Origin: Paracoccus chinensis
Lineage (GTDB): Bacteria; Pseudomonadota; Alphaproteobacteria; Rhodobacterales; Rhodobacteraceae
Direction: 5' to 3'
NCBI RefSeq assembly: GCF_900102885.1
Contig: NZ_FNGE01000014.1
Location: 1 to 64,000 of the forward strand
DNA: 64,000 bases
In this document: piece after piece, positions 16,863 through 27,661 of the stretch
Layout: each line of letters starts with the position of its first letter
How positions within the stretch are numbered: position 1 is the first letter of the stretch
Translations under genes and position numbers: made by a program
The notes under the pieces: generated by a model
Told to the model about the DNA's origin: nothing
The model's input: the letters and a program-made list of their open reading frames with translations, nothing else
Databases searched by the model: none

Positions 16863-17930
16863 ATGACCCGCGAGACCCTTGGCTCCATCGCCCCCCGTCC
16901 TGCCCCGATGACCGCCGCCGAGATCGTGGCGCCCCTGCGGCGCGTGAAGCCGCTGCTGACCTGGGGCGCGATCATTGCCGCCCTCGCGCTGACCATCGGC
17001 GAAAGCCGCGCCGAGACGCTGCTGAACGTCAGCTACGACCCCACGCGCGAGCTTTACCGCGACGTGAACGCGGCCTTCACCGAATACTGGACCGCGCAGG
17101 GCAACCCCGCCCCGCAGATCGAGACGAGCCACGGCGGCTCGGGCGCGCAGGCGCGATCCGTGGTCGAGGGGTTGAACGCGCAGGTGGTGACGCTGGCGCT
17201 GGCATCCGACATCGACCGCATCGCCGAGGCCGGCAAGCTGCCCGCAGACTGGCAAGGCAAGCTGCCGCACAACTCCTCGCCCTATACCTCGACCATCGTC
17301 TTCCTGGTGCGCGAGGGAAACCCCAGGGGCATCAAGGACTGGGGCGACCTCGTGGCCGAGGGCGTGCAGGTGATCACGCCCAACCCCAAGACCTCGGGCG
17401 GGGCGCGATGGAACTATCTCGCGGCCTGGGCCTGGGCGGAACGGAACGGGCAGGATCCCAGGGAGTTCGTGGGCAAGCTGTTCAGGAACGTCCCCGTGCT
17501 GGACTCGGGTGCGCGGGGGTCCACCACGACCTTCTCGCAGCGCGGCATCGGCGACGTGCTGCTGGCGTGGGAGAACGAGGCTTACCTCGCGCTCAAGGAA
17601 CTGGGCGAGGACCAGTTCGACATCGTCGTGCCCTCGGTCTCAGTGCTGGCCGAGCCGCCGGTCGCCATCGTCGAGGCCAACATCGCCAATGACGAGCAGC
17701 GCAAGCTGGCCGAGGGCTACCTGAACTTCCTGTATTCGCCGCAGGGACAGGCGCTGGCCTTCAAGAACTACTACCGCGCCTGGGACCCCTCGGCCGCCGC
17801 CCCCGAGGACGTCGCTCGCTTCCCCAAGGTCGATCTTGTGGACATCGCCCAACTCGGCGGATGGGCCAGGGTGCAGCCCGAGCATTTCGGCGACGGCGGC
17901 ATCTTCGACCAGATCTACGTGCCGAAATGA
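16863..17930 (+). CDS. cysP: sulfate ABC transporter substrate-binding protein
   Basis: This is a 355-residue periplasmic protein. A long basic N-terminus leads into a hydrophobic core and cleavage at ESRA-ET. The mature start LLNVSYDPTRELYRDVN is the classic sulfate-binding (Sbp/CysP) beginning, and QTSHGGSGAQARSV-type and ITPNPKTSGGARWNYLAAW regions are the sulfate-ligand loops of the family. ATG 16863 has AGGAGGA 7 bp upstream; a shorter start at 16911 would give a more usual signal length. Its stop overlaps the CysT start (ATGA). It delivers sulfate or thiosulfate to CysTWA. Confidence 0.93.
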   Translation: MTRETLGSIAPRPAPMTAAEIVAPLRRVKPLLTWGAIIAALALTIGESRAETLLNVSYDPTRELYRDVNAAFTEYWTAQGNPAPQIETSHGGSGAQARSVVEGLNAQVVTLALASDIDRIAEAGKLPADWQGKLPHNSSPYTSTIVFLVREGNPRGIKDWGDLVAEGVQVITPNPKTSGGARWNYLAAWAWAERNGQDPREFVGKLFRNVPVLDSGARGSTTTFSQRGIGDVLLAWENEAYLALKELGEDQFDIVVPSVSVLAEPPVAIVEANIANDEQRKLAEGYLNFLYSPQGQALAFKNYYRAWDPSAAAPEDVARFPKVDLVDIAQLGGWARVQPEHFGDGGIFDQIYVPK

Positions 17931-18778
17931 CGGGCCGCACCATGAGGCACCCCTTCGTGCAGCAATCCCCGATGCCGGGCTTCGGCCTGGCGATGGGGAT
18001 CACGGTGACGATGCTGTCGGTGGTCGTGCTGGTGCCCATCGCTGCCCTGCTTCTGAAGGGCGCCGATTTCGGCCTGGCCAACATCTGGGCCACGGTAAAC
18101 CGCGAGCGGATCTGGAAGGCGCTGTGGCTGTCCTTCCGGCTGTCCTTCCTGGCGGCGCTGTTCAACCTGGTCTTCGGCGTGGTGCTGGCCTGGGTGCTGG
18201 CACGCTATCGCTTTCCGGGCCGCCGCCTGCTGGACGCCGCCGTGGACCTGCCCTTCGCCCTGCCCACCGCCGTCGCGGGCATCGCGCTGACGGCGCTCTA
18301 CGCGCCGAACGGGGTCTTCGGCTCGGTCCTGGCGGATGCAGGGATCAAGGTCGCCTATACCCAGTGGGGCATCCTGGTCGCGCTGATCTTCGTGGGCCTG
18401 CCCTTTGTCGCCCGCACGGTCCAGCCCGTCATCGAGGAGATCGACCGCGAGGTCGAGGAAGCCTCGGCCACCTTGGGCGCCTCGCGGCTTTACACCCTGC
18501 GCCACGTGGTCCTGCCCATGCTGACGCCCGCCGCGCTGACGGGCTTTGCGCTGGCGCTGGCGCGGGCGGTCGGGGAATACGGCTCGGTCATCTTTATCGC
18601 CGGGAACATCCCGCTTGTGACCGAGATCGCGCCCCTGCTGATCGTGATCCAGCTCGAGGAATACAACTACAACGCCGCCGCCGCGATCGGCATCGCCATG
18701 CTGCTGATCTCTTTCGCGATGCTGCTGGCGATCAACCTCATCCAGATCTGGAGCCGCCGGAGGATCGGTCATGTCTGA
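17927..18778 (+). CDS. cysT: sulfate ABC transporter permease CysT
   Basis: This is a 283-residue permease with about six membrane helices. The EAA loop [22 protein letters not shown] faces the ATPase. Family landmarks such as [16 protein letters not shown] and [16 protein letters not shown] identify the sulfate/molybdate permease group and its T subunit. ATG 17927 overlaps the upstream stop as ATGA, giving translational coupling. It pairs with CysW to form the channel. Confidence 0.93.
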   Translation: MTGRTMRHPFVQQSPMPGFGLAMGITVTMLSVVVLVPIAALLLKGADFGLANIWATVNRERIWKALWLSFRLSFLAALFNLVFGVVLAWVLARYRFPGRRLLDAAVDLPFALPTAVAGIALTALYAPNGVFGSVLADAGIKVAYTQWGILVALIFVGLPFVARTVQPVIEEIDREVEEASATLGASRLYTLRHVVLPMLTPAALTGFALALARAVGEYGSVIFIAGNIPLVTEIAPLLIVIQLEEYNYNAAAAIGIAMLLISFAMLLAINLIQIWSRRRIGHV

Positions 18779-19664
18779 CATCCCCCTGCCCCCTGCCGGC
18801 CTGCGCCCCGCCGCCGCCCGCCGCTTCCACGCGCCCACGGACGAGGCGCCCGCCGCGCGGCTGGTCCTGATCCTGCTGGCGGTCCTCGGCCTGGGCGTGC
18901 TGGTGCTGGCGCCCTTGGCCACGGTCTTTGCGGAGGCGCTGTCGCGCGGGATCGGCACGGCGCTTGCCAGCCTGTCCGACCCGCAGGCCTGGTCGGCGAT
19001 CCGGCTGACGCTGCTGGTGGCGGCCATCGCCGTGCCGCTGAACGCGGTCTTCGGGGTCGCCGCCGCCTGGGCGATCACCAAGTTCGACTTTCGCGGCAAG
19101 GCCTTCCTGATCACGCTGATCGACCTGCCCTTCTCGGTCAGTCCGGTCGTCGCGGGGCTTTGCATCGTGCTGACCTTCGGGGCGAACTCGCTGATCGGCG
19201 GCTGGCTGGTGGCCCACGGCTTTCCCATCGTCTTCGCCCTGCCCGGCATCGTCCTGGCCACGATGTTCGTGACCTTCCCCTTCGTCGCACGCGAACTGAT
19301 CCCCGTGATGATCGAGCAGGGCCGTGCCGAGGAAGAGGCCGCCCTGACGCTAGGGGCAAGCGGCTGGCGCGTCTTCCGGACCGTCACCCTGCCCAACATC
19401 CGCTGGGCGCTGCTTTATGGCGTGCTGCTGTGCAACGCCCGCGCCATGGGCGAGTTCGGCGCGGTGGCGGTCGTTTCGGGCAAGATCCGGGGCCAGACCG
19501 CGACGGTGCCGATCTCGATCGAGATGCTTTACAACGAATACATGACCGTCGCCGCCTTCTCGATGGCCGCGCTGCTGGCCTTCCTCGGGCTTGTGACCCT
19601 GCTGATCAAGACCGCGCTGGAAATTCGCCACGCCGACCAGCTGACCGCCCAGCGCCGGCATTGA
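18771..19664 (+). CDS. cysW: sulfate ABC transporter permease CysW
   Basis: This is a 297-residue permease. It has six predicted helices, the EAA loop [19 protein letters not shown], and the CysW features [14 protein letters not shown] and [16 protein letters not shown]. Its start lies 8 bp inside cysT. The N-terminal ~30 residues are a hydrophilic Pro/Ala-rich extension. It is the second channel subunit of the sulfate importer. Confidence 0.93.
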   Translation: MSDIPLPPAGLRPAAARRFHAPTDEAPAARLVLILLAVLGLGVLVLAPLATVFAEALSRGIGTALASLSDPQAWSAIRLTLLVAAIAVPLNAVFGVAAAWAITKFDFRGKAFLITLIDLPFSVSPVVAGLCIVLTFGANSLIGGWLVAHGFPIVFALPGIVLATMFVTFPFVARELIPVMIEQGRAEEEAALTLGASGWRVFRTVTLPNIRWALLYGVLLCNARAMGEFGAVAVVSGKIRGQTATVPISIEMLYNEYMTVAAFSMAALLAFLGLVTLLIKTALEIRHADQLTAQRRH

Positions 19665-19677
19665 AAGGAGCCCGATC

Positions 19678-20397
19678 ATGGTCATCCAGATCGACGAAAT
19701 CTCGAAGCTGTTCGGAACGACCGCCGCGCTGCATCCGGTGTCGCTGTCGATCCCCGGTGGCGCGCTGGTCGCGCTGCTGGGACCCTCTGGCTCGGGCAAG
19801 ACGACGCTGCTGCGCATCCTGGGCGGGCTGGAATACCCTACCTCGGGGCGGGTGCTGTTCGACGGGCAGGACGCGACCGGCATGACTGTGCAGGAACGCC
19901 GCGCGGGCTTCGTCTTCCAGTCCTACGCGCTGTTCCGGCACATGACGGTCTTCGACAACATCGCCTATGGCCTGAACGCCCGCCCGCGCGCGAGCCGCCC
20001 GTCGAAGGCCGAGATCGCGCGGCGCGTGACCAGGCTGCTGGACCTGATTCAGCTGCCCCAGATCGCCGACCGCTACCCCAGCCAGCTGTCCGGCGGCCAG
20101 CGCCAGCGCGTGGCCCTGGCCCGCGCGCTGGCCATCGAGCCCCGGATGCTGCTGCTGGACGAGCCCTTCGGCGCGCTGGACGCCAAGGTCCGCAAGGAAC
20201 TGCGCCAGGGCCTGCGCGAGATCCACGACACCACCGGCCTGACCACCGTCTTCGTCACCCATGACCAGGACGAGGCGATGGAACTGGCCGACCTGGTGGT
20301 CGTCATGTCCATGGGCCGGATCGAGCAGATCGGCCGCCCGCAGGACATCCGGACCCGCCCCGCCACCCCCTTCGTCCGCGACTTCATCGCGGGCTGA
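19678..20397 (+). CDS. cysA: sulfate ABC transporter ATP-binding protein CysA, short form
   Basis: This is a 239-residue ATPase with Walker [11 protein letters not shown]-loop FVFQSYALF, signature LSGGQ, Walker [13 protein letters not shown] and switch His in [10 protein letters not shown]. Most CysA proteins are about 330-360 residues with a C-terminal TOBE regulatory domain; this one ends right after the ATPase core ([10 protein letters not shown]). The stop codon is followed by unrelated sequence, so this looks like a genuinely short CysA rather than a frameshift. AAGGAGCC precedes ATG 19678. It is the last gene of the sulfate operon. Confidence 0.9.
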   Translation: MVIQIDEISKLFGTTAALHPVSLSIPGGALVALLGPSGSGKTTLLRILGGLEYPTSGRVLFDGQDATGMTVQERRAGFVFQSYALFRHMTVFDNIAYGLNARPRASRPSKAEIARRVTRLLDLIQLPQIADRYPSQLSGGQRQRVALARALAIEPRMLLLDEPFGALDAKVRKELRQGLREIHDTTGLTTVFVTHDQDEAMELADLVVVMSMGRIEQIGRPQDIRTRPATPFVRDFIAG

Positions 20398-20417
20398 ACG
20401 GCGGGGCGCCCGCCTGC

Positions 20418-21260
20418 CTATGCCTTGGCAGGCGGCAGGCCGAAGGTCCCGATGACCTTCGCCTCGAACTCCTTGTCCGACAGGCTGCGGCGCAGGGGAA
20501 CGAACTGCTCGGCCTCGGTCCCGACCATGACGGCAATGTCGCTGTCCGGGTTCTCGATGATGTCCTTGACGGCGCGGGCGATCGGCTCGGGCGAGGGTCC
20601 CTCGTTGATGGCCTGCGCCACGATCGGGACGAAATGCGCGACAAGCTCGCGGTAGGGCGAGGCCTCGGCCGTCGTCGCGGCGTTGGCGACCAGCCCCTTT
20701 TTCACGAAGTTCGTTCCGAACAGCCCGGCCAGGATCGAATGCACGCGGATGCCGAAGGGCCCGACCTCGAAGCGCAGCGAATCCGTCAGCCCTTCGACCG
20801 CGTACTTGCTGGCGTTGTAATGGGCCAGCAGCGGCAGCCCCATGCGGCCCAGGAAGGACGAGATGTTGATGATGACCCCGCCGCCCGCCTGGCGCATGTG
20901 CGGCAGGACCTCGCGCGTCATGCGGATCAGGCCCAGCACGTTCACGTCGAACTGCTTGAATATCTCCTCGTCGGTGCCGTCCTCGACTGTCGCCAGAAGA
21001 CCGAAGCCCGCGTTGTTGACCAGCACGTCGATGCCGCCCGCCTGATCCACCACCTGCGCCACGGCGGCGCGGATCGAGGCGGTGTCCTGCACGTCCAGCA
21101 TGACGGGCGTGATGTCCAGCCCGCGGGCCCTCGCCTCGTCAAGTTCGGCGCTGTCGCCCCGCACACCGGCAAAGACGCGATAGCCGCTTTCGGCCAGCAT
21201 CAGGGCCGTCGCCAGCCCCATGCCGGACCGGGCGCCGGTGATCAGAACGCTCTTGGTCAT
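20418..21260 (-). CDS. short-chain dehydrogenase/reductase
   Basis: This is a 280-residue SDR with cofactor loop TGARSGMG, NNAG, catalytic Ser in INISSFLGRMG and YNASK. Length and the phrase YNASKYAVEGLTDSLRFEV fit the classical SDRs acting on keto or hydroxy steroids, lipids or related compounds; the substrate is unknown. ATG 21260 has AGGAGG 6 bp upstream. It lies 116 bp after mbfA on the same strand, probably as its own unit. It converges with cysA. Confidence 0.85.
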   Translation of the reverse strand: MTKSVLITGARSGMGLATALMLAESGYRVFAGVRGDSAELDEARARGLDITPVMLDVQDTASIRAAVAQVVDQAGGIDVLVNNAGFGLLATVEDGTDEEIFKQFDVNVLGLIRMTREVLPHMRQAGGGVIINISSFLGRMGLPLLAHYNASKYAVEGLTDSLRFEVGPFGIRVHSILAGLFGTNFVKKGLVANAATTAEASPYRELVAHFVPIVAQAINEGPSPEPIARAVKDIIENPDSDIAVMVGTEAEQFVPLRRSLSDKEFEAKVIGTFGLPPAKA

Positions 21261-21376
21261 GTCATCCTCCTGTCGGGCGGTGTCTTGCGAGGCGCGCTGC
21301 GCCCCTTCGCCAACCTGCCCGAGGGGTGCCATGTTCCGCAGCCCTGCGCATTGCGCCGGCGCAATGAGGCGCGGCG

Positions 21377-22366
21377 TCAGGCCCCGCCGATCAGGATGCC
21401 CGCCGCCAGCACCAGCGCCCCGCCCAGCACGACCTGGAAGGTGGCGCGGAAGAAGGGCGTTTCCATGAAGCGGTTCTGGATCCAGACAATGGCCCAGAGC
21501 TCGACGAAGACAACGATCAGCGCGATCGCGGTGGCCGTCCAGAAGCTGGGGATCAGGTAGGGCAGCGCGTGGCCCAATCCCCCCAGCGTGGTCATTACCC
21601 CCGAAGCCAGTCCCCGCTTCCAGGGCGCGCCCCGTCCCGAGAGCCTGCCGTCGTCATGCGCGGCCTCGGTGAAGCCCATCGAGATGCCCGCCCCGACCGA
21701 GGCCGACAGGCCCACAAGAAAGGTGGTCCAGGGATCCTGCGTGGCGAAGGCCGTGGCGAAGATCGGCGCCAGCGTGGACACCGAGCCGTCCATCAGCCCC
21801 GCCAGCCCCGGCTGCACCCAGGTCAGCAGGAACTGCCGCCGCGCGGCCTCGTCCTCGACATCGCCCCGCCCCTCGCCTAGGTGCTGCTCGGCCAGGGCCG
21901 CCGCGCTTTCCTCGTGCCGCCCCTCGGCGGCGGCAAGGTCGCCCAGCAGGCGGCGCGTCTCGGCATCCGTCGTGAGGGACGCCGCGCGGGCATAGAAGGC
22001 CTGCGCCTCGCGCTCCATCGAGGCGGCCTCCTCGCGGATGCGGTCCAAGGGCAGGTTGCGGACCAGCCAGATCGGGCGGCGGCTGTAGAAGTCGCGCACA
22101 TGCTCGCGCCGGATGGGCAGGATCGTCTCGCCGAAACGGCGGCGATGGACATCGATCAGGCGGCGGCGGTGCTCGTCCTCCTCGGCGGCCATGCCCCCGA
22201 AGACGGCGGCGGTGGCGGGATAGGCCTCGCGCAGGTTGGCGGCATAGGTGGCGTAGATGCGGCCGTCCTCCTCCTCGGACGAGATCGCAAGGGCGAGGAT
22301 CTCCTGCTCGTCCAGTTCCGCGAAGGCGCGGCGGCCGTTGAAGCCCGGGATCGAAAGTCGCGGCAT
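21377..22366 (-). CDS. mbfA: MbfA-type membrane-bound ferritin / iron exporter
   Basis: This is a 329-residue protein with two parts. Residues about 15-170 are a ferritin-like (erythrin) four-helix domain with acidic iron-ligand motifs (SSEEEDGRIYATYA, AEEDEHRRR, AAEGRHEES). Residues about 185-329 are a VIT1/CCC1-like membrane domain beginning PGLAGLMDGSVSTLAPIFA and ending in three or four helices. This fusion is MbfA, which in Bradyrhizobium and Agrobacterium exports iron and protects against iron and peroxide stress under Irr control. It lies 106 bp downstream of the ferric importer permease on the same strand. Confidence 0.9.
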   Translation of the reverse strand: MPRLSIPGFNGRRAFAELDEQEILALAISSEEEDGRIYATYAANLREAYPATAAVFGGMAAEEDEHRRRLIDVHRRRFGETILPIRREHVRDFYSRRPIWLVRNLPLDRIREEAASMEREAQAFYARAASLTTDAETRRLLGDLAAAEGRHEESAAALAEQHLGEGRGDVEDEAARRQFLLTWVQPGLAGLMDGSVSTLAPIFATAFATQDPWTTFLVGLSASVGAGISMGFTEAAHDDGRLSGRGAPWKRGLASGVMTTLGGLGHALPYLIPSFWTATAIALIVVFVELWAIVWIQNRFMETPFFRATFQVVLGGALVLAAGILIGGA

Positions 22367-22406
22367 CCGTCACCTCGGCGGCAAGGGCGCGGGGCGGGCC
22401 GGACCC

Positions 22407-22430
22407 GACCGGGCGCAGTTGTCCCCGGTC
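22407..22430 (-). terminator. possible terminator hairpin after the iron importer operon
   Basis: GACCGGG and CCCGGTC form a perfect 7-bp stem with a 10-nt loop between the iron permease stop and the mbfA start. There is no U-run, so it is at best a weak terminator or a stabilising hairpin that could set different levels for importer and exporter. Confidence 0.3.
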
Positions 22431-22472
22431 TAGCCGGACCCGCGCGTTCCTTCCAGCCGTCCCGTCGTCGCA

Positions 22473-24149
22473 TCACCCGCGCGAGGCGCCGGGCCCCACG
22501 CGCGCCAGCAGGATGACCGGCAGGATGCCGACAAGGACGATGGCCCAGGCGGCGATGGCGGCTTCCTCATAGGTGCCGCGCGCGGCCTCGCCGTAAAGAT
22601 GGGTGGCCAGCGTCTCGAAGTTCAGGGGCCGCAGCAGCAGGGTCGCGGGCAGCTCCTTCATGCAATCGACGAAGACCAGCAGCCCGGCGGCAGCCAGCGC
22701 GGGCCGGGACAGCGGCAGGTGGACATGACGCAGCATCCCCGTCACCCCCTGCCCCAGCGTCCGCGCGGACTGGTCGTAGCTGCGCGGGATGCGCGTCAGC
22801 CCCGCCTCGACCGAGCCGATCGAAATCGCAAGGAACCGCGCCAGATAGGCATAGCCCAGCGCCAGCCCCGAGCCGATCAGGACCAGCCCCGGATCGACGC
22901 CGAACAGCGCGCCGGCCGCCTGCCCGATCCAGCGGTCGAGGCCTGCCGAGGCGATCAGGATGCCCAGCGCCAGAATCGTGCCCGGCATCGCGTAGCCGAT
23001 CGAGGCCGCGCGGTGGACCAACTGCATCCCCTTCTGCGGAAAGACGCGGGCGGCATAGGCGACGACAAGCCCGCAGGCCAGCACCGCGACCGTCGCCAGC
23101 GCCGACAGGACAAAGGTGTTGCGCGCCTCGGCCAGCAGGCGGTCGGACAGGCCCGCGAACTGGAACCGCTTCCAGGCCTCGGCGGCAAGATAGAGCGCGG
23201 GCAGCAGGAAGCCGAAGAACACCGGCAGGAAGCCCAAGGCCAGCGCGGCAAGGCCCTGCGCCCGCGGCAGGGGCTCGCGCGCGAAGCTGCGGGCACGCTG
23301 GCCGCTGACCGAATAGCGCTGCCGCCTGCGCGCCCAGCGTTCCAGCGAGACCAGCGCCACGACCAGCAGCAGCATCGCCAAGGCGATCTGCGCCGCACCC
23401 GGAAGGTCGGACCGCGTGACCCAGGTCGTGTAGACCGAAATGGTCAGCGACCGCACGCCCAGGAATTCCGAGGCGCCGATGTCGTTCAGCGTCTCCATCA
23501 GGGCCAGACTGACGCCCACCGCGATGGCGGGGCGGGCCAGCGGCAGGGCCACCCGGCCGAAGACCTGCCGCCGGCTGGTGCCCAGAGTGCGGGCGACCTC
23601 GACCAGGTTCGCGGCTTGGGTCATGAACATGGCCCGCGTGGGCAGGTAGACGTAAGGGTAAAGGACAAGGCTCAGCAGCAGGATCGCCCCCGTCATCGAG
23701 CGGATGTCGGGCAGGCGGAACTGTCGCGGGCTGTCATAGCCGAGGACCGCGCGAACCAGCGTCTGGAACGGCCCCAGCGGGTGCAGCAGGTCCAGATAGG
23801 CATAGGCCACGATATAGGTGGGCACCGCCAGGGGCAGCAGCAGCGCCCATTCCAGGACGCGCCGCCCCGGGAAGTCATGGGCCGTCACCAGCCAGGCGGC
23901 CGAAGTGCCAATGACGGCCGTCAGCACCCCGACGCCGCCCATCAGGATGGCCGTCTGCCCCAGCGCGTGCGGCAGGACGTGCTGCGCCAGATGCGACCAC
24001 AGGCCCTCGGACCCCTGCGCAGCCTGCCACAGCAGGGCCAGCACGGGGATCAGGACCAGTCCCGCGACCAGCAGGCTGGCTGCGATCCAGGCCCCTCCGC
24101 CGAAGCCGAGGGACCGGGCGGGCCGACTGCGGTCCGTCACCCAGGCCAT
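22473..24149 (-). CDS. fbpB: ferric iron ABC transporter permease (FbpB/SfuB type)
   Basis: This is a 558-residue permease made of two fused binding-protein-dependent transport modules, about twelve helices. Each half has an EAA-type loop: LVEVARTLGTSRRQVFGRV in the first and RIPRSYDQSARTLGQGVTG in the second. The fused arrangement is the hallmark of FbpB/SfuB iron(III) permeases. ATG 24149 lies 25 bp after the binding-protein gene. It carries Fe3+ from FbpA through the inner membrane, powered by FbpC. Confidence 0.9.
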   Translation of the reverse strand: MAWVTDRSRPARSLGFGGGAWIAASLLVAGLVLIPVLALLWQAAQGSEGLWSHLAQHVLPHALGQTAILMGGVGVLTAVIGTSAAWLVTAHDFPGRRVLEWALLLPLAVPTYIVAYAYLDLLHPLGPFQTLVRAVLGYDSPRQFRLPDIRSMTGAILLLSLVLYPYVYLPTRAMFMTQAANLVEVARTLGTSRRQVFGRVALPLARPAIAVGVSLALMETLNDIGASEFLGVRSLTISVYTTWVTRSDLPGAAQIALAMLLLVVALVSLERWARRRQRYSVSGQRARSFAREPLPRAQGLAALALGFLPVFFGFLLPALYLAAEAWKRFQFAGLSDRLLAEARNTFVLSALATVAVLACGLVVAYAARVFPQKGMQLVHRAASIGYAMPGTILALGILIASAGLDRWIGQAAGALFGVDPGLVLIGSGLALGYAYLARFLAISIGSVEAGLTRIPRSYDQSARTLGQGVTGMLRHVHLPLSRPALAAAGLLVFVDCMKELPATLLLRPLNFETLATHLYGEAARGTYEEAAIAAWAIVLVGILPVILLARVGPGASRG

Positions 24150-24174
24150 GCTGCCGCCGGACCCAGACCCGCGG

Positions 24175-25197
24175 TCAGTTGTCGAAACCGACGCGGTCGA
24201 CCAGCTCGCTGACCTGCTTGCGGTTCTTCACGATCTCGGTCAGCGGCAGGGGATCGACCTTCAATTCCCCGAAGGAGGCGATGATCGGGTCGATGGCGGC
24301 GCCCGCCTTCACGGGGTATTCATAGTTCGCCTCGCCATAGATCTTCTGCGCCTCGTCCGAGACGAGGAATTCCAGCAGCCGCACCGCCTCGTCGCGGTTG
24401 GGGGCGTTCTTCGCCACGGCCGCGCCGCTGACGTTCACATGGGTGCCGCCGTCCTCGAAGGTCGGCAGGATCACCTTGATCGCCTCGCCCCAGGCCTTCT
24501 GCTCGTCCCCGCCCTTGCCCGAGCGCATCAGCCCCACGTAGTAGGAATTCGCGATGGCGATGTCGCAGATGCCGCCCAGGATGTCCTTGGCGCCGTCGCG
24601 GTCGCCGCCGCCCGCCTTGCGGGCAAGGTTCGCCTTGAGGCCGGTCAGCCATTCCTCGGTCGCCGCCGCGTCGTGATGCGTCATGAAGGCCGAGAACAGC
24701 GCCGTGTTGTAGGGATGCTGGCCCGAGCGGATGCAGATCCGCCCCTTCCATTCGGGGTCCGCCAGATCCTCGTAGGTGATCGAGTCAAGCTCCAGGTCCT
24801 TGGCCGCATAAACGACGCGCGCGCGCATCGACAGGGGGAACCACTGGTTGCCCGGGTCGCGCAGGTTTTCCGGAATGGCGGCGGTCAGGGCCTCGGACTC
24901 GACCGGCTGGGTCAGGCCACGTTCCACCAGATCGACGAGGTTGCCGGCGTCCACCGCCATCAGCACGTCGGCGGGCGAGCTTTCGCCTTCCGAGGCAAGC
25001 CGCTCGACCAGGCCGTCCTTCAGGAAGACCGTGTTGACCTTGATCCCCGTGTCTTCGGTGAAGGCCTGCAGCAGCGGCTCGACCAGTCCCGGCTCGCGCG
25101 AGGTGTAAAGGTTCAGTTCCTGGGCGGAAACGCCCGCGCCCGTGAAGATGGCGGCGCCTGCCAGCATGGCGCGCATGATGGTCGTGTCGGCTTTCAT
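24175..25197 (-). CDS. fbpA: ferric iron ABC transporter substrate-binding protein
   Basis: This is a 340-residue periplasmic binding protein with signal peptide MRAMLAGAAIFTGAGVSAQ and mature ELNLYTSREPGLVEPLL. The IANSYYVGLMRSG segment provides the adjacent tyrosines that hold Fe3+ in FbpA/SfuA proteins. ATG 25197 has AGG close upstream. It lies 57 bp after fbpC; the gap contains a 7-bp hairpin, and a motif shared with the fbpC upstream region lies inside the fbpC 3' end. A secondary promoter is therefore possible. Confidence 0.9.
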   Translation of the reverse strand: MKADTTIMRAMLAGAAIFTGAGVSAQELNLYTSREPGLVEPLLQAFTEDTGIKVNTVFLKDGLVERLASEGESSPADVLMAVDAGNLVDLVERGLTQPVESEALTAAIPENLRDPGNQWFPLSMRARVVYAAKDLELDSITYEDLADPEWKGRICIRSGQHPYNTALFSAFMTHHDAAATEEWLTGLKANLARKAGGGDRDGAKDILGGICDIAIANSYYVGLMRSGKGGDEQKAWGEAIKVILPTFEDGGTHVNVSGAAVAKNAPNRDEAVRLLEFLVSDEAQKIYGEANYEYPVKAGAAIDPIIASFGELKVDPLPLTEIVKNRKQVSELVDRVGFDN

Positions 25198-25227
25198 GAT
25201 GACCTAACCCCTGTGGAGAAACCTCCG

Positions 25228-25249
25228 GCAGGCTCATACAGCAGCCTGC
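25228..25249 (-). other. hairpin between fbpC and fbpA
   Basis: GCAGGCT and AGCCTGC form a 7-bp stem with an 8-nt loop in the 57-bp gap upstream of fbpA. It has no U-run. It may be an attenuator or an mRNA processing/stability element that raises binding-protein levels over the ATPase. Confidence 0.35.
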
Positions 25250-25254
25250 GGGAG

Positions 25255-26358
<1,104 letters not shown>

Positions 26359-26437
26359 GGGGCGGCATTCCCTGCTTTCGCCCCCGCCGGGGGCCTGGTG
26401 GCCGCTATCTATGCTGCCGGGCGGGCGCTCTCCAGTA

Positions 26438-26452
26438 TTTCTCTCGGGATTG
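26438..26452. promoter_or_regulatory. 15-bp element repeated upstream of fbpC and fbpA (copy 1)
   Basis: TTTCTCTCGGGATTG lies 80 bp upstream of the fbpC start. A near-identical TTTCTCTCGGGTTTG lies 69 bp upstream of the fbpA start, in the same orientation. Similar distance and orientation suggest a shared regulatory or promoter element, perhaps for an iron regulator. I cannot match it to a known Irr or RirA box. Confidence 0.4.
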
Positions 26453-26527
26453 CGGCGGGCTGGACATTCGGGCGCAGCCCCGGTCCCATGCCAGCCTGAC
26501 GACCACAGGGCAGAATGCGAGGACAAC

Positions 26528-27643
26528 ATGGCGCACAGCAGCCTTGAACTGAGATCGACCGTCACGGCGGACGGCACGCTGAGGATCAACCTCGAACGCG
26601 TCACGGTTCCCGACCCCGGCCCGGGTGAGTTGCTGGTCCGGGTCGAGGCCGCGCCGATCAACCCCTCGGACCTGGGGCTTCTGTTCGGGCCTGCCGACAT
26701 GGCGACGCTGAAGGCCGAGGGCACAAAGGAGGCGCCTGTCCTGACCGCGCAGGTTCCGCAGCAATTGCTGCCAGCCGTCCGCGCCCGGCTGGACCAGTCC
26801 ATGCCGGTCGGCAACGAGGGCGCGGGCACCGTGATCGCCGCCGGTCCCGACCTGCAGGACCTGGTGGGCCGGCGCGTCGCCATGATCGGGGGCGCCATGT
26901 ATGCCGAACTGCGGCTGATCCGTCCCGAGGCCTGCATCGTCCTGCCCGAGGGCGCCGGCGCCGCCGAAGGCGCGGCGCTGTTCGTCAACCCGCTGACGGC
27001 GCTGGGCTTCGTCGAAACGATGCGGGCCGAGGGGCACAAGGCCATCGTCCATGTGCCCGCCGCCTCGAACCTCGGGCAGATGCTGGTGCGGATCTGCAAG
27101 GCCGACGGGATCGGGCTTGTGAACATCGTCCGCAGCCCCGCGCAGGCCAAGCTTCTGCGCGGCCTCGGCGCGACCCATGTCCTTGACAGCAGCGAGCCCG
27201 ACTTCTGCGGCAAGCTCGAGGAGGCCATTGCCGCCACCGGCGCGACGCTGGCCTTCGACGCCATCGGCGGGGGCGAGATGACCAGCATCATCCTGAACGC
27301 GATGGAAGCCGTGGCCGCCCGCAGCCTTGACAGCTACAACCGCTACGGCTCCTCGACGATGAAGCAGGTCTATATCTACGGGGCGCTGGACACCGGCCCC
27401 ACGATCCTCAAGCGCGGCTTCGGCTTCACCTGGGAGGTCGGGGGCTGGCTTCTGTTCAACGCGCTGGGGCGGCTGGACCCGGCCGTCGTGCAGCGGATGC
27501 GCGAGCGGGTGGCGACCGAGATGACCACCACCTTCGCCAGTCACTATACCGCGACGATCAGCCTGGCCGAGGCGCTGAAGCCCGAGGTCGCGATGGCCTA
27601 CCAGAAAAAGGCCACGGGCGAGAAGTACCTGCTCGTCCCCTGA
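26528..27643 (+). CDS. MDR-family NAD(P)-dependent oxidoreductase (quinone oxidoreductase-like)
   Basis: This is a 371-residue medium-chain dehydrogenase/reductase. The N-terminal GroES-like domain has VPDPGPGELLVRVEAAPINPSD, and GNEGAGTVIAAG is the family glycine motif. The cofactor domain has VHVPAASNLGQMLVRICKA, a variant of the usual GxGxxG. The structural zinc cysteines are absent, as in zinc-free quinone/crotonyl-type enzymes. The family reduces quinones or enones with NAD(P)H. ATG 26528 has GAGGAC close upstream. It is divergent from fbpC, and the two share a 169-bp promoter region. Confidence 0.85.
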   Translation: MAHSSLELRSTVTADGTLRINLERVTVPDPGPGELLVRVEAAPINPSDLGLLFGPADMATLKAEGTKEAPVLTAQVPQQLLPAVRARLDQSMPVGNEGAGTVIAAGPDLQDLVGRRVAMIGGAMYAELRLIRPEACIVLPEGAGAAEGAALFVNPLTALGFVETMRAEGHKAIVHVPAASNLGQMLVRICKADGIGLVNIVRSPAQAKLLRGLGATHVLDSSEPDFCGKLEEAIAATGATLAFDAIGGGEMTSIILNAMEAVAARSLDSYNRYGSSTMKQVYIYGALDTGPTILKRGFGFTWEVGGWLLFNALGRLDPAVVQRMRERVATEMTTTFASHYTATISLAEALKPEVAMAYQKKATGEKYLLVP

Positions 27644-27661
27644 GCGCGCGACGCGTTGAAC

